Assembly: GCA_947367415.1 (NCBI GenBank)
Contig: CANBEE010000130.1
Location: 1 to 7,477 of the forward strand
Length of the DNA: 7,477 nt
Direction of reading: 5' to 3'
Origin: an uncultured Bacteroidales bacterium
GTDB taxonomy: Bacteria > Bacteroidota > Bacteroidia > Bacteroidales > Bacteroidaceae
The translations under genes and the position numbers were made by a program. Under the pieces are notes generated by a model. The model made no database searches. It saw only the letters and a list, made by a program, of their open reading frames with translations, and was not told where the DNA came from. Shown one piece after another: positions 1 to 5,946 of the stretch (positions are counted from its first letter, which is position 1; each line of letters opens with the position of its first letter).

Positions 1-1124
1 GCCTGTCGGCTGCTGCTGCACTGTTTTTGAGCAGCCAGTGCATTGTAGTATGCCTGCTGTATCTCCTTGTACAGCGACTTCTGAGCCTCATCGAGTTGCA
101 GTTGTTGGTTGTGATACTGCAGTCTGGCCGAGCTCACCTGATTGCGAGTAGCGAATCGGTTAAAGATGGGTACAGACAACGAGAGTGAGATGCTGTTGTT
201 GAGGTTGTCGCGCATCTGATCACCGAACGAGGGAGCCGTTCTCCCCGATGCCCTATAGTAGTTTGTGCCCACTCCAGTGCCCAGGTTCACTTTGGGGTAG
301 TATCCGCTCTGTGCGATGCGTATGTTGCGCTCTGCGCTCTGCAGTCTGATGTTTTCGGCCTCAATCTGTGGCTTTATCATTGCCGCCTCGGCAAATACCT
401 GTTCGGGGTCGGGCAGGATTGTGTTTTCCCAGTCCACCACCTCAGGCTTAGCAATGTCGAATCCCTCGGGCGTAGGCAGTTCGAGCAACTGTGTCAAGGT
501 GAGCATCGCCAGCGTGTAGCTGTTTTGCTGTTGTGTCAGCGACAGCTCATCATTGGCCACGGTAGCTCTTATCTCGGCCAGTTCCGTCTCGGCACATTTG
601 CCATTTTTGAAGAGAGCTTCTATGCGTCGTTCCTGCTCTCTGCTCAGCTGCACCTGCTGCTGAGACACCTCCAGCAGATCCTTTTGGAATAGCGCCTCCA
701 GGAATGCCGATGCCACCTGCATGCTGATGTGCTCCTTGGCATATTCGAGGTCCGTCATTGCCGCCAGCAAGTCCAGCTTGCGAGCCTTGATGTTGTTGGC
801 AATCTGTCCGCCCGTGTAGAGCGCCACATCGGCCCCTATATTGAATCCCGTGCTCTGCGTATTGCTATTGATGTAGGTGTTGTCGATGGTGAGTCCGCGT
901 CCGAAGTTGATGTTCTGTCCGGCCGATGCGTTCACACCAGGTAGTCGGCTACTCTTGGCCGAGCTGAGCGATATCTCCTGCGCCTTGACGTTCGTCTCTT
1001 GCCGCTTTATGGTGATGTTATGGCTTATGGCATGCTCTATGCACTGGCTCAGTGTCCATTCCTGCTGTGCCATGGCGCTATAGGCTACCAGCATCAGTGC
1101 TATGGTGATATGTTTGCGTTTCAT
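1..1124 (-). CDS. TolC-family outer-membrane efflux protein, C-terminus off the window
   Basis: Outer-membrane channel component of a tripartite efflux pump. Reading the minus strand by hand from the ATG at 1124 gives 374 codons with no stop, so the gene leaves the left edge. Residues 1-19 are a Sec signal peptide (basic MKRK, hydrophobic core, AMA before QQE). Mature protein opens with TLSQCIEHAISHN, the usual start of TolC-family proteins. Two OEP repeats follow: the first with ALYTGGQIANNIKAR near 101-115 and long helices to about 215; the second from about 240, with SLSVPIFNRFATRNQV near 315-330 and another long helix. This internal duplication is the family hallmark. Relatives are commonly around 440 residues, so perhaps 60-70 are missing. 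It is last in the visible efflux operon, 120 bases after the adaptor stop. The bases before the ATG are A-rich rather than a Shine-Dalgarno. Family call is firm; substrate is unknown. Confidence 0.93.
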   Translation of the reverse strand, partial: MKRKHITIALMLVAYSAMAQQEWTLSQCIEHAISHNITIKRQETNVKAQEISLSSAKSSRLPGVNASAGQNINFGRGLTIDNTYINSNTQSTGFNIGADVALYTGGQIANNIKARKLDLLAAMTDLEYAKEHISMQVASAFLEALFQKDLLEVSQQQVQLSREQERRIEALFKNGKCAETELAEIRATVANDELSLTQQQNSYTLAMLTLTQLLELPTPEGFDIAKPEVVDWENTILPDPEQVFAEAAMIKPQIEAENIRLQSAERNIRIAQSGYYPKVNLGTGVGTNYYRASGRTAPSFGDQMRDNLNNSISLSLSVPIFNRFATRNQVSSARLQYHNQQLQLDEAQKSLYKEIQQAYYNALAAQKQCSSSRQ

Positions 1125-1135
1125 GTTTTTGTAGC

Positions 1136-1163
1136 GTTTAGTATTTAGAGTTTAGTGTTTAGT
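1136..1163. repeat. Heptamer repeat GTTTAGT, four copies
   Basis: Plus-strand units are GTTTAGT (1136), ATTTAGA (1143), GTTTAGT (1150) and GTTTAGT (1157). On the coding strand the unit is ACTAAAC, which carries TAA; because 7 is not a multiple of 3, successive copies put stops in all three frames. It lies 12 bases upstream of the TolC start codon. Confidence 0.9.
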
Positions 1164-1165
1164 GA

Positions 1166-1179
1166 GCCATCCGGATGGC
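1166..1179. repeat. Perfect 14-bp palindrome GCCATCCGGATGGC
   Basis: The sequence equals its own reverse complement with no mismatch. It stands between two repeat blocks in the adaptor-TolC gap. It could fold into a small hairpin (five pairs, four-base loop) in RNA or act as a dimer-binding DNA site; nothing visible decides between these. Confidence 0.75.
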
Positions 1180-1180
1180 A

Positions 1181-1222
1181 GTTTTCGTCTTCGTTTTCGT
1201 CTTCGTCATCGTCATCGTCATC
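1181..1222. repeat. Hexamer-phased repeat: two exact 12-mers then three GTCATC units
   Basis: GTTTTCGTCTTC occurs at 1181-1192 and again exactly at 1193-1204, followed by GTCATC at 1205, 1211 and 1217. The 42 bases are therefore seven 6-base units. Their regularity makes them a candidate for slippage, which would change the distance between the adaptor stop and the TolC start. Confidence 0.9.
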
Positions 1223-1225
1223 GCT

Positions 1226-1246
1226 CAACGTTCCTCGTTCCACGTT
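1226..1246. repeat. Heptamer repeat AACGTGG (coding strand), three copies
   Basis: On the minus strand the units are AACGTGG (1246-1240), AACGAGG (1239-1233) and AACGTTG (1232-1226). The first two bases of the block are the final AA of the adaptor's TAA stop, so the repeat begins inside the stop codon. Confidence 0.85.
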
Positions 1247-2339
1247 AATCTTTCACCTCTATCCCTCTCACCTTGTCGTTGGCTTTTACACCCTTCTTGA
1301 CCTCTATGTTCACGCCGTCGCTGATGCCTGTGGTCACCTGTTGGCGCACATAGGTATGCTTGATGCTGTCGGTGAGCAGATACACGAATACGCTGTCGCC
1401 TGAGAACTCGAGCGACGACTCCGGTATCGTCACAGCTCCCTTCACTCCGTCGAGCACAATCTCCGCATTGGCACTATAGCCCGAGCGTATGGTCACGTCA
1501 GAGGGCAGTGTGATGGCCGCTTTCACCTCAAACTGGTTGGCACCGTTCTCCTCTATCGCCTTAGGCGATATATACTCCAGTATGGCCGTGAGGTGCAGGT
1601 CGGGTATGGCACCCACGGTGATGTCTACCGGCATACCCTGATGTATGCGTCCCACCTCTGTCTCATCTATCATACCTTTGAATATGAGGTCCCCCATATC
1701 GGCCACCGTGGCTATGGTAGTACCGTCGTTGAATGAGTTACTCAGGATGACCGAGTTGCCCACCTTGACCGGTATGTCCAGTATGAGTCCGTCTATGGTC
1801 GAGCGTATGAGCGTAGTGCTCATGCTGGCGTTGCTCAGCGATATGCCGTCGCGCACGATGCCCAGCGCATCCTCGGCACTGTTCTTCTCCGCTTCGGCCT
1901 GCTTGAAGGCCATCTCCGACTTCTCAAACTCCTCGGTGCTTATCACCTTCTCCTCGTAGAGTCGCTTCATGCGCTCGTGGTCGGTTTGAGCCTGCTTGAA
2001 TGTCAGTCCAGCGAGATACACCCTTGTCTCGGCCGAGCTCAGATTGCCCATGTCGGGTATCACCTTCACCTTGGCTATCACCTCATTCTTCTCCACTATC
2101 TCGCCCGCCTCCTTATATAGTTCGGTGATGATACCCGATATCTGCGGTTTGATGTTCACCTCATCTCTCGGCTCTATCTTACCCGTGATGATGGTTGTCT
2201 TCTCCAGGTCCATGACAGTGGCCTGATTCGTTTCGTACCTCGCCACTTGAGGTTGCGACTTCTGATATAGGAACACGAATGTACCTATAAACACCGCCGC
2301 AATGATGGCTACTGTAGCCCATTTAATCAATTTCTTCAT
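1245..2339 (-). CDS. MacA/HlyD-type periplasmic adaptor (membrane fusion protein)
   Basis: Periplasmic adaptor linking the ABC permeases to the TolC-type channel; 364 residues from the ATG at 2339. Residues 7-25 are one hydrophobic anchor with no lipobox, so it is probably tethered to the inner membrane. Residues about 40-95 are the first part of a biotinyl-lipoyl-like domain (GKIEPRDEVNIKPQISG, then KEAGEIVEKNEVIAKV). Residues about 100-165 are a charged alpha-helical hairpin that would meet TolC (TFKQAQTDHERMKRLYEEK, then the returning helix). The lipoyl half resumes near 178-200 (RSTIDGLILDIPVKVGNSV), followed by a beta-barrel (about 215-290) and a membrane-proximal domain to the end. A longer reading from a TTG at 2372 adds 11 residues encoded by repeat DNA; I reject it in favour of the ATG directly before MKKLIKW. 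It lies between the second permease and the TolC gene. Its TAA stop sits at the edge of a heptamer repeat. Confidence 0.94.
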   Translation of the reverse strand: MKKLIKWATVAIIAAVFIGTFVFLYQKSQPQVARYETNQATVMDLEKTTIITGKIEPRDEVNIKPQISGIITELYKEAGEIVEKNEVIAKVKVIPDMGNLSSAETRVYLAGLTFKQAQTDHERMKRLYEEKVISTEEFEKSEMAFKQAEAEKNSAEDALGIVRDGISLSNASMSTTLIRSTIDGLILDIPVKVGNSVILSNSFNDGTTIATVADMGDLIFKGMIDETEVGRIHQGMPVDITVGAIPDLHLTAILEYISPKAIEENGANQFEVKAAITLPSDVTIRSGYSANAEIVLDGVKGAVTIPESSLEFSGDSVFVYLLTDSIKHTYVRQQVTTGISDGVNIEVKKGVKANDKVRGIEVKD

Positions 2340-2360
2340 ATCTCGTTTTTTTAGTTTTCT

Positions 2361-2380
2361 ATTTAGGGTCAATTAGGGTC
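2361..2380. repeat. Direct repeat of a 10-mer (ATTTAGGGTC / AATTAGGGTC)
   Basis: Two adjacent 10-base units differ at one position and are followed by a degenerate third, GGTTTAGGCA (2381-2390). TTAG occurs at 2351, 2363, 2373 and 2384, roughly once per helical turn. The block lies in the 97-base gap between the second permease and the adaptor, just upstream of the adaptor start. Confidence 0.7.
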
Positions 2381-2401
2381 GGTTTAGGCAATTAAAGTCG
2401 T

Positions 2402-2422
2402 TCACCATTAATCGTTAATCGT
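2402..2422. repeat. Three in-phase heptamers in the permease-adaptor gap
   Basis: TCACCAT (2402-2408) is followed without gap by TAATCGT twice (2409-2415, 2416-2422). The first word is identical to the unit repeated at 5915-5946. The next nine bases from 2421, GTCTTCGTT, also occur at 1187-1195 in the adaptor-TolC gap. Confidence 0.75.
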
Positions 2423-2436
2423 CTTCGTTAAAATCC

Positions 2437-3696
2437 TCACTCCTCTCTCATCGCATCCACAGGTTTTATGGCCATGGCCTTGAATGTCGGTGCCAGTCCG
2501 GCGATGACACCCAGCGTAGCCAGCAGTAGGGTAGCTCCTACAGCAATGCCAAACGATATCTGGAAGGTCGAGTCGGGCGACGTCTGCTGAGCTGCATTCT
2601 CCAGCGCTTGCAGACATACCACAGCCATGGTGATACCGCTCAGTCCGGCCACCAGGGTGAGCACGATGCTCTCGCTCATGATCTGCGTCAGTATATCTGT
2701 TGGCGTGGCCCCTATGGCCCTGCGTATGCCTATCTCTGTGGTGCGCTCCTTCACCGTCACCACCATGATGTTGCTCACACCTATGGCCCCCGATATCAGT
2801 GTGCCCAGCCCGATGAGCCACACCAGCACGCTCACCCCGATGAAGAGGCTATCGATGAGTCCGAAGATGGCCTCGGCGTTCACCTTGATCACCGCCTGCG
2901 TGTCGGTGGGGCTGATGGCGTGTGCATGCTTCAGTATCTGCTCCACCTTGTCCTGCACCTCGGCAATGTTATATCCCTTGCGAGCGGTGAAGCACAGCAG
3001 GTCTATCCGCTTGCCCCTGTTGTAGGCCTTCTGCAGTGTGGTGAAGGGGATGATGACACTCGTCGCCGGGTTACCATTGATCGACATGCCCTCGCTGCCC
3101 TTGCCGCTGATGCCTACGATCTTGTAGAACACGCCATCTACCTGTATAAACTCCCCGCATGGGTTCTCCTTGCCCACGTAGAGCTCCTCCACGATACGGC
3201 TACCCAGTATGCACACCTTGCGGTTCTCATAGATATCCACCTTATTTATCGAGCGTCCATACTTTATCTCCGGGTTCTCTATCACATCATATTCCGGGTA
3301 TATGCCCTTCACCGTCACGCCCATCTGCTTATTGTCGTTCATGGCCGTGCATCCCCATCGCGATACGAGGGGTGTCACGATGTCAATCTCCGGCACCACG
3401 CGTCGGATGCGTTCCACATCGTCGGTGTTCATGCTCCACCACCTTCCCTTGCGGAATCCCTTGTAGGGTTCGCTCGTGCGCGATGAGCCTATGAATCCCG
3501 AGTTGGTGGCAAATCCCGCAAAGTTCTCTGCCAACATCGACTCCAGCCCCTTGCCGCCACCCATGAGCAGCACCAGCATGAAGATGCCCCAAAACACGCC
3601 AAACGCCGTCAGCAGTGTGCGCGTCTTGTTTCTCGTGAGCGAGTCATATATCTCGCCCCACTGGTCCCTATCGATGCGTATTTTGGGCAATGCCAT
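2437..3696 (-). CDS. MacB/FtsX-type ABC transporter permease, second of the pair
   Basis: Inner-membrane permease of 419 residues. A short N-terminal cytoplasmic segment (MALPKIRIDRDQWGEIYDS) leads into TM1 at about 28-46. A large periplasmic MacB-type domain spans about 50-280. TM2 (about 287-313), TM3 (about 339-363) and TM4 (about 383-405) form the FtsX core. The ATPase coupling stretch after TM2 is VKERTTEIGIRRAIGATP, and the protein ends PTFKAMAIKPVDAMREE, both typical of MacB-like permeases. The open frame runs upstream to 3828, but those 44 residues would overlap the previous gene and look unlike the family. The ATG at 3696, with AGAAGG just before it, is the better start. The gap after the first permease is 41 bases. 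It is paralogous to that permease throughout, for example GIYPEYDVIE here against GVYPDYAEIE there, which suggests a heterodimer. Confidence 0.93.
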   Translation of the reverse strand: MALPKIRIDRDQWGEIYDSLTRNKTRTLLTAFGVFWGIFMLVLLMGGGKGLESMLAENFAGFATNSGFIGSSRTSEPYKGFRKGRWWSMNTDDVERIRRVVPEIDIVTPLVSRWGCTAMNDNKQMGVTVKGIYPEYDVIENPEIKYGRSINKVDIYENRKVCILGSRIVEELYVGKENPCGEFIQVDGVFYKIVGISGKGSEGMSINGNPATSVIIPFTTLQKAYNRGKRIDLLCFTARKGYNIAEVQDKVEQILKHAHAISPTDTQAVIKVNAEAIFGLIDSLFIGVSVLVWLIGLGTLISGAIGVSNIMVVTVKERTTEIGIRRAIGATPTDILTQIMSESIVLTLVAGLSGITMAVVCLQALENAAQQTSPDSTFQISFGIAVGATLLLATLGVIAGLAPTFKAMAIKPVDAMREE

Positions 3697-3737
3697 CCTT
3701 CTATCCGTGTTATAATCGTTCGTTCTTTTTTTACTTC

Positions 3738-4991
3738 TTATCCTCTCAGCGCCTCTATGGGCTTCACCTTGGCTGCCTTGCGTGCAGGGAAGAATCCCGC
3801 CAGCGCTCCCGCCACGATGATGATACACGTAGCCCTCACGCAGGTAGCTATGTCTACCGTGGGGTCAATGAATATCTCCTGCTGCAGTATGCCCACGTCG
3901 AGCATATGATTGCCCACCGTGGCATCCATCACCTCGCAGAATCCTATGCCCGCCAGCATGCCTATGTAGCCAAACAGCGCTGTTATCATCACACTCTCCA
4001 TCATCACCATACCGATGATGTTGCGTGGCTTGGCCCCCAGTGCCTTGCGTATGCCAAACTCATGCGTACGCTCCTTCACCGCTATGAGCATGATGTTGCT
4101 CACGCCCACCACGCCACTTATCAGTGTCAGCAGTCCCAGCACCCAGAACGAGGTGCTCAGCATGGCCGATGCCATACTTATCTGCTCATTCTGTGTGCCC
4201 GAGTTGCTCATCCACACCGCCCGCTTGTCTTCGGGGTCAAAGTCGTGCATATGGCTCATGGCCTGTCGCAGCTGCAGCTCGAAGGCCTCGTTCTCCTCCA
4301 TCGTCTCCAGCTCCTTCGTCTTCATGGTGATGCTGTTGATGGTGCGTCCCTTGTGATATATCGTCTGCACCGTGGTGTAAGGCGCATACATATTATTGTC
4401 GGTCCACATCGAGTTCGACTCATACAGTCCCACCACCTTATACTGCGCATTGCCTATCTTCACCATGCGTCCTATGGGCGATATCCTGTCCTTGAACAGG
4501 TTCTTGGCATTATCCTCGCTCATCACCACCACCTTGCGCTTCTCGTCCATATCTATCTTGTTCACAAAACGCCCCTGCGTGATGTTCATTCCCTCTATCT
4601 CTGCATAGTCCGGATACACCCCCTGCATGCTCACGCTCATGTAGTTGCCACCTACCGCAGCTACCAGTCCGCCCTGCGACACATCTGCCGTGGCCCCCAC
4701 CACATGGTCGTCCATCGTCTCCGTGGCCCTTATCATGTCGCGTTCGTCCAGTCTGATGCGTCGTCCCTCCTTCCATCCGGCATACGGTAGCGATGTATAC
4801 CCACCCCACACCTGTATCACGTCGAAGGCCAGTCCGCCGCTATTCTTCTCCAGCGTATGTATGATTCCATTGCTGGCCCCCTGCAGTATGATCATCAGGA
4901 ATATGCCACTGGCCACGGCAAATCCCGTAGCTATGGTGCGCATCTTGTTGCGTCGTATGGCTCCCCAGATCTCTAGTAGCGTGTCCAGCAT
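3738..4991 (-). CDS. MacB/FtsX-type ABC transporter permease, first of the pair
   Basis: Inner-membrane permease of 417 residues with MacB topology: a short N-terminal helix (MLDTLLEIWGAIRRNK), TM1 at about 19-37, a periplasmic domain at about 40-280, then TM2 (about 282-304), TM3 (about 329-353) and TM4 (about 381-401). The coupling segment after TM2 reads VKERTHEFGIRKALGAKPRN, and the C-terminus is FFPARKAAKVKPIEALRG; both are standard for MacB-type exporters and mediate contact with the nucleotide-binding subunit. The start lies 12 bases after the ATPase stop, so the two are surely co-transcribed. Unlike E. coli MacB there is no ATPase domain on this chain. MacB-family proteins act mechanically on periplasmic substrates passed to a TolC channel; the cargo here cannot be inferred. 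Confidence 0.94.
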   Translation of the reverse strand: MLDTLLEIWGAIRRNKMRTIATGFAVASGIFLMIILQGASNGIIHTLEKNSGGLAFDVIQVWGGYTSLPYAGWKEGRRIRLDERDMIRATETMDDHVVGATADVSQGGLVAAVGGNYMSVSMQGVYPDYAEIEGMNITQGRFVNKIDMDEKRKVVVMSEDNAKNLFKDRISPIGRMVKIGNAQYKVVGLYESNSMWTDNNMYAPYTTVQTIYHKGRTINSITMKTKELETMEENEAFELQLRQAMSHMHDFDPEDKRAVWMSNSGTQNEQISMASAMLSTSFWVLGLLTLISGVVGVSNIMLIAVKERTHEFGIRKALGAKPRNIIGMVMMESVMITALFGYIGMLAGIGFCEVMDATVGNHMLDVGILQQEIFIDPTVDIATCVRATCIIIVAGALAGFFPARKAAKVKPIEALRG

Positions 4992-5003
4992 CGTCGTCGT
5001 GTG

Positions 5004-5720
5004 TTACTTCATTATACCATCCATGCCGAAGGGTCCCTTGCCCCCTTCCGTGTTCTCCTCTATGCGCTCTATCAGTCCGTCCTTGATATGTATAATCTTC
5101 TCCGTCTGATACGCCACACCACTCTCGTGTGTCACCACCACGATGGTCATCCCCTCGCGGTGCAGCTTCTTGAGTATCTGCATCACCTCTATCGAGGTCT
5201 TGCTGTCCAGTGCTCCTGTAGGCTCGTCGGCCAGTATGATCTGTGGTTGTGTGATGAGTGCTCGCGCTATAGCCACGCGCTGTTTCTGTCCGCCCGACAG
5301 TTCGTTAGGGTAGTGGTGTGCCCAGTCCTTCAGGCCAAACTTGTCCAGATACTCCAGTGCCAGCTGATTACGTTTGCTGCGGCTCATCCCTTGGTAGAAG
5401 AGCGGCAGCGCCACATTCTCCAGCGCATTCTTGAAGGGAATCAGGTTAAACGACTGGAAGATGAATCCTATCATCCTATTACGGTATCCTGCGGCATGCG
5501 TCTCGCTCAGTCCTCTGATGAGCTGTTCGCCCAGTCGGTACTCCCCCTCGTCGTAGTCGTCCAGTATGCCCAGAATATTGAGCAGGGTCGATTTTCCCGA
5601 GCCCGAGGCGCCCATGATAGCTACAAACTCCCCCTGCGCTATGTCGAGGTCGATGCCCTTGAGCACATGCAGTGGCGAGCCATTATTATACGTCTTATTG
5701 ATATTTCTGAGTCTGATCAT
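5004..5720 (-). CDS. ABC transporter ATP-binding protein, MacB/LolD type
   Basis: Cytoplasmic ATPase driving the two permeases; 238 residues from the ATG at 5720. All ABC motifs are intact: Walker A GASGSGKS at 37-44, Q-loop glutamine at 89 within FQSFNLIPF, signature LSGGQ at 141-145, Walker B IILADEP at 161-167 with the catalytic Glu at 166, D-loop ALD soon after, and the switch His at 198 (VVTHES). The spacing and the NLIPFKNALENVALPL stretch place it in the MacB/LolD group. An ATG nine bases upstream (5729) would add MPP. I prefer 5720 because AAGGA lies 10 bases before it but only about one base before 5729, and relatives typically begin MI. It is the first gene of the operon, about 65-70 bases behind a consensus promoter. 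A roughly 20-residue Gly- and Glu-rich tail follows the core domain. Confidence 0.95.
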   Translation of the reverse strand: MIRLRNINKTYNNGSPLHVLKGIDLDIAQGEFVAIMGASGSGKSTLLNILGILDDYDEGEYRLGEQLIRGLSETHAAGYRNRMIGFIFQSFNLIPFKNALENVALPLFYQGMSRSKRNQLALEYLDKFGLKDWAHHYPNELSGGQKQRVAIARALITQPQIILADEPTGALDSKTSIEVMQILKKLHREGMTIVVVTHESGVAYQTEKIIHIKDGLIERIEENTEGGKGPFGMDGIMK

Positions 5721-5729
5721 AGGGGGCAT

Positions 5730-5739
5730 TTCCTTAGGT
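5730..5739 (-). promoter_or_regulatory. Shine-Dalgarno-like AAGGA deciding the ATPase start
   Basis: The minus strand reads CCTAAGGAA directly before the first of two in-frame ATGs. AAGGA is too close to the ATG at 5729 but sits 10 bases from the ATG at 5720, which favours the second. This is the best purine-rich site at a start in the window apart from AGAAGG at 3696; the adaptor and TolC starts have A-rich leaders instead. Confidence 0.5.
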
Positions 5740-5788
5740 TAATATCTGTTGTTGTGTCAACTCCCCCTCTCATTACCATTGTATAATG

Positions 5789-5819
5789 CAAAAGTACATA
5801 TAATGATTGAAACATGCAA
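5789..5819 (-). promoter_or_regulatory. Bacteroidetes-type promoter of the efflux operon
   Basis: On the minus strand TTGC (5819-5816) is followed after exactly 19 bases by TACTTTTG (5796-5789). This fits the known Bacteroides sigma-factor consensus: TTTG near -33 and TAnnTTTG near -7. Transcription would start near 5783, giving a leader of about 60 bases before the ATPase. I found no comparable match in the other gaps of the operon, so this probably drives all five genes. The -7 box is flanked by two direct copies of TATAATG (plus-strand 5782-5788 and 5799-5805). Called by eye only. Confidence 0.72.
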
Positions 5820-5861
5820 GAGAATGAGGGATTAACAGAGACCATGGAAGGTTCGTGCAAA

Positions 5862-5884
5862 CAAACGAGAGTCAAGCTCGTTTG
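5862..5884. repeat. Perfect 8-bp inverted repeat with 7-base loop, possible terminator
   Basis: CAAACGAG (5862-5869) and CTCGTTTG (5877-5884) are exact reverse complements around a 7-base loop. The element lies 45 bases past the reductase stop and ahead of the efflux promoter, where a transcription terminator would be expected. After the stem the minus strand reads TTTGCACG rather than a long U-run, so it is a weak intrinsic terminator at best. It may instead be one copy of a dispersed intergenic repeat. Confidence 0.5.
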
Positions 5885-5902
5885 AACTATTGCAGTGAGC
5901 GC

Positions 5903-5914
5903 AGCCTCAGCCTC
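5903..5914. repeat. Two tandem AGCCTC hexamers
   Basis: AGCCTC occurs twice back to back and runs directly into the TCACCAT heptamer block at 5915 with no spare base. No function is evident; it is part of the patchwork between the reductase and the efflux operon. Confidence 0.6.
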
Positions 5915-5946
5915 TCACCATTCAACATTCACCATTCACCATTCAC
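5915..5946. repeat. Heptamer repeat TCACCAT, about 4.6 copies
   Basis: Plus-strand units are TCACCAT (5915), TCAACAT (5922), TCACCAT (5929), TCACCAT (5936) and a partial TCAC (5943). On the coding strand the unit is a rotation of GTGAATG. The block overlaps the 3' end of the reductase: its last five codons and TGA stop are repeat DNA. A single further TCACCAT copy lies at 2402-2408. Confidence 0.9.

Noticed and set aside
1159..1221. Minus-strand small ORF of 20 codons (Met-Thr and Lys-Thr repeats) ahead of TolC
   Set aside because: It is an open frame through the hexamer array that ends in the heptamer block. Its composition follows from the repeat and there is no ribosome-binding sequence, so a leader peptide cannot be supported.
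1136..1246. CRISPR-like array
   Set aside because: Units are 6-12 bases and directly adjacent, with no unique spacers and no cas genes.
2340..2372. TTG start for the adaptor at 2372
   Set aside because: The extra 11 residues are encoded by the intergenic repeat region and would precede the normal basic-hydrophobic N-terminus beginning MKKLIKW.
2408..2821. Minus-strand frame of 137 codons inside the second permease
   Set aside because: Out-of-frame reading of the permease gene, rich in His and Gly, with no start or motif to support it.
3697..3828. Upstream extension of the second permease to 3828
   Set aside because: It would overlap the first permease by about 90 bases and add 44 residues unlike the family N-terminus; the ATG at 3696 gives a standard MacB-like start.
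2608..4790. Long plus-strand open frames (2608-3486 and 3690-4790)
   Set aside because: They lie opposite the two conserved permeases. Their translations are full of His, Leu and Tyr, as expected when frequent codons such as ATG, GTG and ATA are read in reverse, and they show no domain or signal.
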